DNA of 64,000 nt, from contig NZ_CABVHJ010000007.1 in NCBI RefSeq assembly GCF_902497745.1, positions 234,131 through 298,130 of the forward strand, in the 5' to 3' direction. The stretch comes from Pseudomonas fluorescens. Its GTDB lineage: Bacteria; Pseudomonadota; Gammaproteobacteria; Pseudomonadales; Pseudomonadaceae. The notes beneath the pieces are model-generated. The model had not been told where the DNA came from, searched no databases, and worked only from the letters and a program-made list of their open reading frames with translations. How positions within the stretch are numbered: position 1 is the stretch's first letter; each line of letters opens with the position of its first letter. Made by a program: the position numbers and the translations under genes. This document shows, piece by piece, positions 57,105 to 64,000 of the stretch.

Positions 57105-57623
57105 ATGCCCCGCGCTGCACTCGCGCTGCTGTTGCTGATCGCCCTACCCGTGTGGGCAGCGGCGCCGAAAGACCTGACGTGGTCGGAAATGATTCCGCCG
57201 GACGCCGCGCCGGAAGTGCCGAACATGACCCCACTGCACGACCTGTCGAAGATGGGCGATGCGTTGTCTGCCGAGGCGGCGCCAGCGGCGAAGCAGGACA
57301 TGCCGAATGCGCCGGTGGTGAAGTCGCTCGACGGGCAGAACATTCGTTTGCCGGGCTACATCGTGCCGCTGGAAGTCAACGAAGAAGGGCGCACCACAGA
57401 CTTTTTGCTGGTGCCTTATTTCGGCGCCTGCATCCATGTGCCGCCACCGCCGTCGAACCAGATTGTGCATGTCAAAAGCGAGTTGGGCGTGAAGCTCGAT
57501 GAGCTGTATCAGCCGTACTGGGTCGAAGGGCCGTTGCAGGTCAAGGCGTCGAGCAGCGAGCTGGCGGATGCCGGGTATCAGATGGATGCCGACAAGATCT
57601 ATGTGTATGAGCTGCCGGAGTGA
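57105..57623 (+). CDS. DUF3299 periplasmic protein of zinc-linked cluster
   Basis: A 172-residue exported protein: signal peptide MPRAALALLLLIALPVWAA, then LTWSEMIPPDA and the DUF3299 core with RLPGYIVPLEVNEEGRTTDF, PYFGACIHVPPPPSNQIVHV (Cys/His pair that could bind metal) and YWVEGPLQVKASSSELADAGYQM. The ATG at 57105 has GAGGA 8 nt upstream; ATGs at 57090 (overlapping the permease stop) and 57096 are alternatives. Last gene of the set. Confidence 0.85.
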   Translation: MPRAALALLLLIALPVWAAAPKDLTWSEMIPPDAAPEVPNMTPLHDLSKMGDALSAEAAPAAKQDMPNAPVVKSLDGQNIRLPGYIVPLEVNEEGRTTDFLLVPYFGACIHVPPPPSNQIVHVKSELGVKLDELYQPYWVEGPLQVKASSSELADAGYQMDADKIYVYELPE

Positions 57624-57656
57624 ATCCCGGTAGTTCTGTATTGGCTGATCTATCGT

Positions 57657-57722
57657 CTTCGCGAGCAGGCTCGCTCCCACAGGTGATCACATTCCAGGGT
57701 GGGAGCGAGCCTGCTCGCGAAG
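57657..57722. repeat. REPIN, short-spacer GTGGGAGCGAGC type
   Basis: Inverted REPs with a ~20-bp spacer between the DUF3299 gene and the oprG promoter region. Confidence 0.9.
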
Positions 57723-57765
57723 AGGCCCTCAAGGTTCCACAGAAATCTGCCCCTTCACTGTTTCA

Positions 57766-57807
57766 TTGAGCTGAGTCAAAAGACCGTATCAGTTGGCTTC
57801 GTACCAT
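57766..57807 (+). promoter_or_regulatory. Anr/Fnr-like class II promoter of oprG
   Basis: TTGAGCTGAGTCAA (57766-57779) matches the Anr/Fnr box TTGAT-N4-ATCAA in 8 of 10 fixed bases and is symmetric. TACCAT (57802-57807) lies where the -10 should be if the box is centred at -41.5. OprG of P. aeruginosa is known to be anaerobically induced. Confidence 0.6.
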
Positions 57808-57845
57808 AGGACATCAGACATTTCTAACGTCCTTTCGGAGCCCCC

Positions 57846-58544
57846 ATGAACAAGTCCTTGCTCAGCGCTTCGCTGTTTGCCCTTGCGCTCGCAGCCCCGC
57901 TCGCCCACGCCCACGAAGCCGGTGACATCCTCATCCGCGCCGGTGCGATCACCGTCAACCCGAAGGCCGACAGCTCCAGCGTCAAGGTCGATCAGGGTCC
58001 GTTGAGCGGCACCAATCTGGGCGGCAAGGCGACCATGAGCAGCGACACCCAACTGGGTCTGAACTTCGCCTACATGCTCACCGATCACGTCGGCCTCGAG
58101 TTGCTCGCGGCCACGCCGTTCGAGCATGACGTCAAGCTCAAGGGCACTGCCCTGCCAGCGGCCAATGGCAAGCTCGGCACCCTGAAACACCTGCCGCCAA
58201 CTCTCAGCGTTGTCTACTACCCGCTGGATTCGAAGTCGCCGTTCCAGCCTTACGTCGGCGGTGGCATCAACTACACCTGGATCTATGACGAACACGTCGG
58301 CAGCGAAGCCAGCGCCAACGGTTTCAGCAACTTCAAGGCGAAAAACTCATGGGGTCTGGCCTGGCAGGTCGGTGCCGACTACATGCTGACCGATAACATC
58401 ATGCTCAACGCCCAAGTGCGTTACATCGACATCGACACCCGCGCCACCGTCGAGAACAACGCCGTTGCACCGGGCACTCGCGCACGGGTCAACGTCGACG
58501 TCGATCCGTTCATCTACATGGTTGGTTTGGGCTATAAGTTCTAA
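57846..58544 (+). CDS. oprG: Outer-membrane protein OprG (OmpW family)
   Basis: A 232-residue eight-stranded barrel: signal peptide MNKSLLSASLFALALAAPLAHA, then HEAGDILIRAGAITVNPKADSS, the typical OmpW N-terminus, and ...FAYMLTDHVGLELLAATPF, YVGGGINYTWIYDE and a terminal FIYMVGLGYKF strand. Small hydrophobic molecules or cations are proposed to pass. Neighbours (zinc cluster upstream, SDR pair downstream) match the PA4067 region. Ribosome site CGGAGC precedes the ATG; Anr-like promoter at 57766. Confidence 0.93.
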   Translation: MNKSLLSASLFALALAAPLAHAHEAGDILIRAGAITVNPKADSSSVKVDQGPLSGTNLGGKATMSSDTQLGLNFAYMLTDHVGLELLAATPFEHDVKLKGTALPAANGKLGTLKHLPPTLSVVYYPLDSKSPFQPYVGGGINYTWIYDEHVGSEASANGFSNFKAKNSWGLAWQVGADYMLTDNIMLNAQVRYIDIDTRATVENNAVAPGTRARVNVDVDPFIYMVGLGYKF

Positions 58545-58681
58545 GTCGAGTTACCGAACGTTCACGTGGTGGTGAATGAGGCTTGGTGGTGAGCAGGCAT
58601 AGAACTGACGGCGACCGTACGCAGTTGATCGGGGGATAACATCCCCTCGCCACAGGAATAGCGACATATTCCGGCCGTGAA

Positions 58682-58708
58682 AAAGGCGCCTGTCAAAGGG
58701 CGCCTTTT
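58682..58708 (+). terminator. Rho-independent terminator downstream of oprG
   Basis: AAGGCGCC pairs with GGCGCCTT within 58682-58706 and is followed by TTT. It is ~140 bp after the oprG stop, so the 3' UTR is long; a small GGGGAT/ATCCCC hairpin at ~58631-58646 precedes it. Confidence 0.85.
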
Positions 58709-58745
58709 TCATGTTTGCCGCAATTGTGTAGCGTGAGTTGATCAT

Positions 58746-58903
58746 CCCCCTCACCCCAGCCCTCTCCCTCAGGGAGAGGGGGAAAGGGAGCCGATTTGGG
58801 TGCCTTTCAAACCTGAGTTCGACTCGGTATTTCACGTCGGTGTAACTCGAAAGAACACCTCGGTCAGTCCCCTCTCCCTCTGGGAGAGGGCTAGGGTGAG
58901 GGG
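58746..58903. repeat. Single-core copy of the inverted-end repeat element
   Basis: Left end CCCCTCACCCCAGCCC and right end GGGCTAGGGTGAGGGG bracket one core starting GAGCCGATTTGGG, the same layout as the four-core element at 10866-11317. 158 bp long. The right end is 4 bp from the stop of the epimerase gene. The 363-bp oprG-epimerase gap holds only the terminator and this element. Confidence 0.85.
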
Positions 58904-58907
58904 ATTT

Positions 58908-59840
58908 TCAGGAGCGACCGAGCAACCGCGCCAGCCCCACACTCATCGCCGTCTGCTGCGGCAGCTTGAAGCGCTCCAGCAAACGAGCGTTGTTCGCCCG
59001 CGAATGCCGGATGTCGCCGGAACGCGCCGGGCCGTAGCTGACGGGCGGCAGCTCACCGACTACCGCTTGCAGTGCTTCAAGCATCTGCTTGAGGCTCATC
59101 GACTGATTCCAGCCGACGTTCACCGCACCGACCTCCACCTCAGGCTTTTCGATCGCCTGCACCAGCAGATCGACCAGATCTTCGACATAAAGGAAATCAC
59201 GCGTCTGTTCACCATCGCCGAACACGGTAATCGGCAAGCCTTTCTGCGCGCGTTCGCTGAAGATGCTGATCACCCCGGAATACGGCGAGGACGGATCCTG
59301 ACGCGGGCCAAAAATGTTGAAGAAGCGGAAAATCACTGGCTCCAGCGCATGCTGGCGACGATAGAAATCGAAATAATGCTCGCCCGCCAACTTGTCCGCG
59401 GCGTAAGGCGTCAGTGGCGCTTTGGGCGTGTCCTCATCAATCGACTCGCCCTCTCCGTTGTTGCCGTACACCGCCGCACTGGAGGCATACACCACGCGCT
59501 TGACGCCGGCCAGACGCATGGCTTCGCAGACGTTCAGCGTGCCGATGAAGTTGCTCTGGTGAGTCTTCACCGGATCGTCCACCGACGCCTGCACCGACGC
59601 CACAGCCGCCAGGTGAGCGACCGCGCTGCAGCCGTGCATGGCCTTGGCCACCAGCGCCGCATCAGCGACGTCACCAACAATCAGTTCAACCTTCGGATTG
59701 TCCAGCGGCAGGTTGCTGCGTTTGCCAGTCGACAAGTCGTCGAGGATGCGCACCGAATGCCCGGCAGCGAGCAACGCATCGGTCAGGTGCGAGCCAATGA
59801 AACCGGCTCCCCCGGTGATTAATACAGTCCCTTTAGCCAT
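58908..59840 (-). CDS. NAD-dependent sugar-nucleotide epimerase/dehydratase
   Basis: A 310-residue extended SDR: NAD loop TGGAGFIGSHL, ASSAAVYGNNGE, YAADKLAGEHY (YxxxK) and FRFFNIFGPRQDP, close to UDP-glucose 4-epimerase/WbpP-type enzymes. The ATG at 59840 (MAKGTVLITGG) overlaps the end of the next upstream gene by 8 bases. Paired with an RmlD-like protein. Likely makes or modifies a sugar for an envelope glycan; specificity open. Confidence 0.88.
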   Translation of the reverse strand: MAKGTVLITGGAGFIGSHLTDALLAAGHSVRILDDLSTGKRSNLPLDNPKVELIVGDVADAALVAKAMHGCSAVAHLAAVASVQASVDDPVKTHQSNFIGTLNVCEAMRLAGVKRVVYASSAAVYGNNGEGESIDEDTPKAPLTPYAADKLAGEHYFDFYRRQHALEPVIFRFFNIFGPRQDPSSPYSGVISIFSERAQKGLPITVFGDGEQTRDFLYVEDLVDLLVQAIEKPEVEVGAVNVGWNQSMSLKQMLEALQAVVGELPPVSYGPARSGDIRHSRANNARLLERFKLPQQTAMSVGLARLLGRS

Positions 59841-60717
59841 GACGGTAGAACCTGTCCAGTAAGCCCGGGAGTGCAGCACGCCAGGCGCGCGGCTTGATCC
59901 CGAAAGTGTGCAGAATTTTCTTGCAGGCCAGCACCGCGTGTTGCGGTTCCTCGGCAGCGTCCGGCCGCGCGGCGTGGGCCTGGGCGGTCGGTGCTTCGAT
60001 AGCCAGCGCATGCAGGCTGCGTGCTTCGGTCAGAATCGCTTGCCCCAGCGCCAGCGGCGTGGTCGCTTCGTGGCCTGCGTAATGGTAAGTGCCCCACAGC
60101 GGCGCGGCGCAATCAAGTTGTTTGAGCACCGAAATGATCACTCGCGCGGCATCATCGACCGGCGTCGGATTGCCACGACGGTCATCGGCCAGGAGCAATT
60201 CTTCAGGTTGTTCGGCGCGGGCGAGAAAACGTCCGAGGGTGCCGTCCGGGCTGTCATCGAGCAGCCAGCCGAAACGCAGCAGGACATGTTGCGGGCAAGT
60301 GGCGCGAACGCTTTGTTCGATGCGCCACAACGCTTGACCGCGCAAGCCCAGTGGCACCGGTTCGTCTTTTTCGCTGTACGCCGTGGCGCGCGAACCATCG
60401 AACACTCGATAACTGGAGGGCTGCACAAGGACGATGTTGTGGTGCTGGCACAGTTCGGCCAGACGCTCAACCGCGCGTTCCTGCCCGGCCATGCGGCTTT
60501 CGCTGACGGTTTCGGCCTGGAACCAGTCGAAATAGTAGGCGAGGTTGATCAATGCATCGGGACGGGTGTCGTCGAGCAATTGGGTCAGGCTCGCGGCATC
60601 CCAGCCGTTTTCGGGCGGGCGGGGGGCGAGGAAACCGATGTCTTCCTCCGCACCGAGGCGAATCAGCGCCTGCCCAAGGGCATTTCCGCCGCCCAGTAAC
60701 ATAAGGCGCATTCGCAT
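59833..60717 (-). CDS. RmlD-like sugar-nucleotide reductase/SDR
   Basis: A 294-residue protein with an N-terminal LLGGGNALGQALIR dinucleotide loop, DALINLAYYFDW, PSSYRVFDGSRATAYSEKDEPVP (compare the STDYVFDG motif of RmlD) and RFGWLLDDSPDGTLGRFL. The catalytic YxxxK Lys region (LRGQALWRIEQSV) is atypical, as no Tyr-Lys pair is obvious, so catalytic competence is doubtful. Coupled to the epimerase gene. Confidence 0.75.
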   Translation of the reverse strand: MRMRLMLLGGGNALGQALIRLGAEEDIGFLAPRPPENGWDAASLTQLLDDTRPDALINLAYYFDWFQAETVSESRMAGQERAVERLAELCQHHNIVLVQPSSYRVFDGSRATAYSEKDEPVPLGLRGQALWRIEQSVRATCPQHVLLRFGWLLDDSPDGTLGRFLARAEQPEELLLADDRRGNPTPVDDAARVIISVLKQLDCAAPLWGTYHYAGHEATTPLALGQAILTEARSLHALAIEAPTAQAHAARPDAAEEPQHAVLACKKILHTFGIKPRAWRAALPGLLDRFYRHG

Positions 60718-60878
60718 AGAGTCAGCAGGCCCAGTCTGATTGGAACGATGGCTTTAGCGACGGCTCTTGTGGAACCGTCGTCGATAATTGCCGGAATCGT
60801 TGCATTTTGCGGGTTTAGTGCGCAACCGTCATCCGTAAAGTGTACATCGCCGGGATTTGTGTCGTGGCAACTGGCCCC

Positions 60879-60955
60879 TTCGCGAGCAAGCTCGCTCCCA
60901 CAAGAGGTCTGCGGCTTACAGAAATCCACTGTGGGAGCGAGCTTGCTCGCGAAGA
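60879..60955. repeat. REPIN, GTGGGAGCGAGCTTGCTCGCGAA type
   Basis: Inverted REPs at ~60879-60901 and 60931-60953 in the 308-bp gap between divergent SDR and lhr genes. The rest of the gap should hold both promoters; a GACGG/CCGTC pair near 60757-60780 is the only other structure seen. Confidence 0.9.
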
Positions 60956-61025
60956 GGCCCGCCTAGACGCTGAAGATCCTGAGCGGTACTTGCATCTTCC
61001 CCCCTGCACCCGCATAACTTAATCC

Positions 61026-64000
61026 ATGAATCTGCCCATCCCCACGGACGCGGCCCTGGCAGGCTTTCACCCCGCCGTCAGCGCCTGGTTCAGCAACACG
61101 TTCCCGACGGTTACCGCCGCCCAGGCCCGCGCATGGCCGTTGATCCGCCAGCGCCGCTCGACGCTGATCGCCGCGCCCACCGGCTCGGGCAAAACCCTCA
61201 CCGCGTTTCTCGCCGTGCTCGACGACCTCGTCCACCGTGGCCTGGAAAACCCCGACGGCCTGCCCGACGAAACCCTGGTGGTCTACGTCTCGCCATTGAA
61301 AGCGCTGTCCAACGACATCCGCATCAACCTGCAAAACCCGCTGGCCGGAATTACCGGGCAACTGCGGCAGATGAACCTGCCCGAGCTGCAAATCACCACC
61401 GCTGTGCGCACCGGTGACACGCCGCAGAAAGAACGTGCGGCCATGCGCAAATCGGCACCGCACATTCTGGTGACCACACCGGAGTCGCTTTACGTTCTAC
61501 TCGGCTCGGAATCCGGGCGAAAAATGCTCGGCACCACGCGCACCGTGATCATCGATGAAATCCACGCGATAGCCGCCGGCAAACGCGGCAGTCACCTGGC
61601 GTTGAGCCTTGAGCGCCTGCAGGCGCTTTGCGCCGAACCGCTGACCCGCATCGGCCTGTCCGCCACGCAGAAACCGGTCGAAGCCGTGGCGCAATTTCTG
61701 GTCGGTCATGAGCGCCCCTGCGAAATCATCGATATCGGCCACGCCCGACCACGGGATCTGGGCATCGAGGTGCCGCCCGTGCCGTTGTCGGCAGTCATGG
61801 CCAACGATGTCTGGGAGCTGGTCTACGACCGCCTCGCCGAACTCGCCCGCGAGCACCGCACCACGCTGATTTTCGTCAACACGCGACGCTTGGCCGAACG
61901 CCTGAGCCGGCACCTCAGCGAACGCCTTGGCAAGCACGCGGTAGCCGCGCACCACGGCAGTCTGGCCAAGGAGTTCCGTCTCGACGCCGAACAACGGCTC
62001 AAGCGCGGCGAGTTGCAGGTGTTGATCGCCACCGCCTCGCTGGAACTGGGTATCGATATCGGCGAAGTCGATCTGGTCTGTCAGATCGCCTCGCCCCGTT
62101 CCATCGCCGGTTTTCTGCAAAGGGTCGGCCGTTCCGGGCACCAGGTCGGCGGTACGCCCAAGGGTCGGTTGTTTGCCACCACCCGCGACGACCTGATCGA
62201 ATGCGCCGCCCTGCTCGACTGCGTGCGCCGTGGCGAACTCGATACCCTGCACATTCCCGTCGCGCCGCTGGATGTTTTGGCCCAGCAAATCATCGCCGAA
62301 GTCAGTTGTCAGGAATGGCCGGAGGACGCCTTGCTCGCGATGTTCCGCCAAGCCTCGCCCTACCGTGACCTTGACGAAAAACACTATCAGGCCCTGCTGA
62401 GCATGCTCGCCGAAGGCTACAACGGTCGCCAGGGCATCCGCAGCGCGTACCTGCACCGCGACGCCGTCAGCCGCACTTTGCGGGGGCGGCGTGGTTCGCA
62501 ACTGACCGCCGTAACCAGCGGCGGCACCATTCCCGATAATGCCGACTACAGCGTGATGCTCGAGCCGCAAGGCCTGAACATCGGCAGCGTCAACGAAGAC
62601 TTCGCCGTAGAAAGTATCGCTGGCGACGTGTTCCAGCTCGGCAACACGTCCTATCGTATTCTGCGCGTGGAAACCGGCAAGGTGCGGGTCGAGGATGCCC
62701 ACGGCCAGCCGCCAACCATTCCGTTCTGGCTCGGCGAAGCGCCGGGGCGCAGCGATGAATTGTCGTTCGCCGTGGCGCGCCTGCAAGCACAGCTCGACGC
62801 GTTGCTCGGCGCCAGCCCCGGAGACTTGCAACCCGCGCTCGACTGGCTGACGCAGACCCTCGGCCTCAACCGCGCCAGCGCCGAACAACTGGTTGAATAC
62901 CTCGCCCGCGCCCGCCAGACCCTCGGCGCCCTGCCCTCGCAAGACACACTTTTGATGGAGCGTTTTTTCGACGAGTCCGGCGGCACGCAATTGATCATCC
63001 ACTCGCCGTTCGGCAGCCGCATCAACCGCGCCTGGGGTCTGGCCCTGCGCAAGCGATTCTGCCGCACCTTCAATTTCGAATTGCAGGCGGCCGCCAGCGA
63101 AGACGCGATCGTGCTGTCGCTGTCCACCAGCCACAGTTTTGAACTCGATGACATCTGGCGCTACCTGCACAGCAACAGCGCCGAGCACGTCCTCATTCAA
63201 GCGGTACTCGATGCGCCGCTGTTCGGCGTGCGCTGGCGCTGGAATGCCGGGGTGGCGCTGGCATTGCCGCGTTTTACCGGCGGACGCAAAGTCGCGCCGC
63301 AGTTGCAGCGGATGAAAAGCGAAGATCTGATTGCCAGCGTGTTTCCCGATCAGATCGCCTGCCTGGAAAACCTCGCCGGTGAGCGGGAAATCCCCGAGCA
63401 TCCGCTGATCGAACAGACGCTGGACGATTGCCTGCACGAGGCGATGGACAGCGAAGGCTGGCTCAATCTGTTGCGGCGCATGGAGCGTGGCGAGGTGCGT
63501 TTGATCAGTCGTGATCTGCCGGCGCCCTCGCCGCTCGCGGCAGAAATCCTCAGTGCGCGGCCGTACAGCTTTCTCGACGATGCTCCGTTGGAAGAACGGC
63601 GTACGCAAGCGGTGATCAACCGGCGCTGGAGCGATCCGCAATCGACCGATGATCTCGGTGCGCTGGATGCGGACGCCATTAACGCGGTGCGCGAAGAAGC
63701 CTGGCCGACGCCGAATGCTGTGGATGAAATGCATGAAGCGCTGATGAGCCTGGCGTGTATCAGCGAGGCGGAAGTGCAAGCGAACGAAGGCTGGCGAGAG
63801 TGGCTGGAAACCCTGTCCAGCAGCGGTCGCGCCGGTCATTTGCAGATCGACCCGGAGCATGGCTTGTGGTTCGCGCGCGAACGCCTGACCTGTCTGCAAG
63901 CGCTTTATCCACAGGCCAAATTGCAAGACGAACTGGAGGCGTTACCGGGGTTCGATGAAGCCTGGACTTTCGATGAGGCGCTGGTCGAAGTGCTCCGCGC
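61026..64000 (+). CDS. lhr: Lhr-family ATP-dependent helicase (3' end outside window)
   Basis: An open frame from the ATG at 61026 runs through the window end (about 991 codons). The N-terminal helicase core is complete: Walker A APTGSGKT (50-57), motif II DEIH (177-180), motif III GLSATQ, and motif [11 protein letters not shown]. After it come the Lhr-core WH/beta-barrel parts ([30 protein letters not shown]). Lhr proteins unwind DNA/RNA-DNA duplexes in repair. The remaining C-terminus is not visible, so full-length Lhr versus Lhr-Core cannot be told. Confidence 0.93.
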   Translation, partial: MNLPIPTDAALAGFHPAVSAWFSNTFPTVTAAQARAWPLIRQRRSTLIAAPTGSGKTLTAFLAVLDDLVHRGLENPDGLPDETLVVYVSPLKALSNDIRINLQNPLAGITGQLRQMNLPELQITTAVRTGDTPQKERAAMRKSAPHILVTTPESLYVLLGSESGRKMLGTTRTVIIDEIHAIAAGKRGSHLALSLERLQALCAEPLTRIGLSATQKPVEAVAQFLVGHERPCEIIDIGHARPRDLGIEVPPVPLSAVMANDVWELVYDRLAELAREHRTTLIFVNTRRLAERLSRHLSERLGKHAVAAHHGSLAKEFRLDAEQRLKRGELQVLIATASLELGIDIGEVDLVCQIASPRSIAGFLQRVGRSGHQVGGTPKGRLFATTRDDLIECAALLDCVRRGELDTLHIPVAPLDVLAQQIIAEVSCQEWPEDALLAMFRQASPYRDLDEKHYQALLSMLAEGYNGRQGIRSAYLHRDAVSRTLRGRRGSQLTAVTSGGTIPDNADYSVMLEPQGLNIGSVNEDFAVESIAGDVFQLGNTSYRILRVETGKVRVEDAHGQPPTIPFWLGEAPGRSDELSFAVARLQAQLDALLGASPGDLQPALDWLTQTLGLNRASAEQLVEYLARARQTLGALPSQDTLLMERFFDESGGTQLIIHSPFGSRINRAWGLALRKRFCRTFNFELQAAASEDAIVLSLSTSHSFELDDIWRYLHSNSAEHVLIQAVLDAPLFGVRWRWNAGVALALPRFTGGRKVAPQLQRMKSEDLIASVFPDQIACLENLAGEREIPEHPLIEQTLDDCLHEAMDSEGWLNLLRRMERGEVRLISRDLPAPSPLAAEILSARPYSFLDDAPLEERRTQAVINRRWSDPQSTDDLGALDADAINAVREEAWPTPNAVDEMHEALMSLACISEAEVQANEGWREWLETLSSSGRAGHLQIDPEHGLWFARERLTCLQALYPQAKLQDELEALPGFDEAWTFDEALVEVLR

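Noticed and set aside
61497..63926. Long open frame (809 codons) on the minus strand
   Set aside because: Opposite the lhr helicase, whose motifs are all in the plus frame. Low-complexity Gly/Gln/Arg translation, no ribosome site.

Overview
The window reads as a chromosomal segment of a fluorescent Pseudomonas (P. fluorescens group). The reasons are GC-rich coding sequence with strong third-position GC bias, REP/REPIN palindromes of the two common Pseudomonas types (GTAGGAGCTGCCGAAGG and GTGGGAGCGAGC), and a core gene order that I recognise from memory of P. aeruginosa: lrgAB to mpl/ubiX, ppa, xseB-ispA-dxs, nrdR-rib-nusB-thiL-pgpA, the zinc-linked DUF2796/ABC cluster, oprG and lhr. No database search was run, so these are recognition calls.

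Layout. (1) 1-3560 is a lower-GC stretch. It holds the 3' end of one gene and a complete tandem paralogue whose C-terminus resembles cholera-toxin/heat-labile-enterotoxin A-type ADP-ribosyltransferases, plus two unrecognised genes. (2) 3576-10750 holds a LON-domain protein with lrgA-lrgB, a MaoC hydratase, a MORN-repeat/C13-peptidase lipoprotein, an SDR protein, a YceK-like lipoprotein, ubiX and mpl. (3) 10866-11317 is a repeat element with inverted ends whose ~101-bp core is repeated four times; one single-core copy lies at 58746-58903. (4) 11321-19145 is an ethanolamine catabolism locus: an EatR-like sigma-54 activator, an ExaC-like aldehyde dehydrogenase, an ethanolamine permease and EutBC, with two convincing -24/-12 promoters. 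(5) 19261-25884 has a GNAT protein, DedA, MtfA-like peptidase, pyrophosphatase, a LexA/CI-type S24 repressor, a membrane diguanylate cyclase and two small exported proteins. (6) 25909-36104 is a six-gene yfa operon built around a type-2 bacterial alpha-2-macroglobulin (YfaS). (7) 36296-37199 holds a lower-GC orphan gene (Cys/His cluster plus possible OB fold) beside a short inverted/direct repeat cluster. (8) 37417-44532 has xseB-ispA-dxs (isoprenoid supply), btuB and btuF (cobalamin uptake) and ribA. (9) 44767-51506, on the minus strand, is the nrdR-ribD-ribC-ribBX-ribH-nusB-thiL-pgpA group. (10) 51635-64000 has a YbaY-type lipoprotein, a methyltransferase, CnoX, a zinc-associated cluster (zrgA-like, ABC ATPase, permease, DUF3299), OprG/OmpW with an Anr-like box, two sugar-nucleotide SDR proteins and the start of lhr, cut by the window end.

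The parts fit together in a few places. Ethanolamine ammonia-lyase needs adenosylcobalamin, and the B12 receptor BtuB and binding protein BtuF lie in the same window. Riboflavin synthesis is complete here except for the dephosphorylation step: RibBX supplies the DHBP synthase domain, and because its GTP cyclohydrolase domain looks degenerate, the separate ribA probably supplies that activity. The most interesting under-described items are the tandem ART-like toxin genes, the multi-domain YfaQ and NlpC/P60-like YfaT around the macroglobulin, the orphan Cys/OB gene with its repeats, the MORN-C13 lipoprotein, and the amplified repeat element. No tRNA, rRNA, CRISPR array, IS element or prophage was seen.
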